Position numbers and translations under genes: made by a program
In this document: positions 63,803 through 64,000 of the stretch, piece by piece
Numbering within the stretch: position 1 is the stretch's first letter
Layout: each line of letters opens with the position of its first letter
The notes under the pieces: model-generated
The model's input: only the letters and a program-made list of their open reading frames with translations
What the model was told of the DNA's origin: nothing
Databases searched by the model: none
NCBI RefSeq assembly: GCF_045679555.1
Contig: NC_092099.1
Coordinates: forward strand, 14,522,076 to 14,586,075
Direction of reading: 5' to 3'
DNA from: Salvelinus alpinus
Taxonomy: Eukaryota > Chordata > Actinopteri > Salmoniformes > Salmonidae
Length of the DNA: 64,000 nucleotides

Positions 63803-64000
63803 ATGAGGGTGGGTAAAAACAGAGTTGGGTGCTGTGGAATTAGTGAGGGTAACCAGAAGTGGTCTTGTGAAAGTTGTTTGTGTTTCTGCTGGTCAGAGCG
63901 AGCAGGCGCTCCATGTTAAACGAATGTGGGCAAGAGATGTAAATTGTTTTGCTCTCAAGAAAAGGGAGCAATTGAAAGGAGTGATTACTGGGATAGCGGT
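63803..64000 (+). mobile_element. ORF1-only LINE-like element, second copy (partial at window end)
   Basis: Plus-strand GGGTGGGTAAAAACAGAGTT to TGGTCTTGTGAAAGTTGTTTG is the same ORF1 sequence found on the minus strand at 26.8-26.7 kb. One frame stays open to the window edge (GWVKTELGAVE; SLRVTRSGLVKVVCVSAG; LKKREQLKGVITGIA). It lacks the 5' part, so it is 5'-truncated. Its 3' end lies outside the window. Confidence 0.7.

Overview
The window is vertebrate nuclear DNA, almost certainly from a salmonid fish (salmon, trout or charr). Five split genes with GT-AG introns are packed with Tc1/mariner transposons of the salmonid type. These include a relative of the Sleeping Beauty source family, several tRNA-derived SINEs, fish L2-like LINE tails, hAT elements and a DIRS retroelement fossil. 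The species cannot be fixed from the sequence alone.

Layout. 1-891: upstream region of klhl41, with a MEF2/TATA-like site. 892-10896 (+): klhl41, 6 coding exons. 11633-24986 (-): fastkd1, 14 coding exons. 24987-28268: divergent fastkd1/ppig spacer, which holds a 1.7 kb ORF1-only LINE-like insertion with a 12 bp target duplication. 28269-33608 (+): ppig, 12 coding exons. 34.9-40.6 kb: decayed remains of a coiled-coil gene on the minus strand (best guess cfap210/ccdc173), flanked by MITEs and a nearly complete hAT transposon. 41803-59407 (+): phgdh, 12 coding exons, with one GC-AG intron. 60923-63003 (+): klhl23, 3 coding exons after a noncoding one. The last 200 bp are a second copy of the ORF1 element.

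Reading frames were followed across every splice junction. All five genes close without a break at 603, 840, 727, 527 and 561 codons, close to the human proteins as I recall them (606, 847, 754, 533 and 558). The order klhl41-fastkd1-ppig-(cfap210)-klhl23 matches human 2q31. phgdh, which is on human chromosome 1, sits inside this block. The genes do not form a pathway: two are Kelch adaptors (one a muscle protein), one is a mitochondrial RNA factor, one a nuclear cyclophilin and one starts serine synthesis.

The original introns seem to have been small. In klhl41 intron 5, fastkd1 introns 4 and 5, ppig intron 7 and phgdh intron 2, nearly all the length is transposon. Several insertions end within about 40 nt of a 3' splice site. 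Nesting reaches four levels in klhl41 intron 5.
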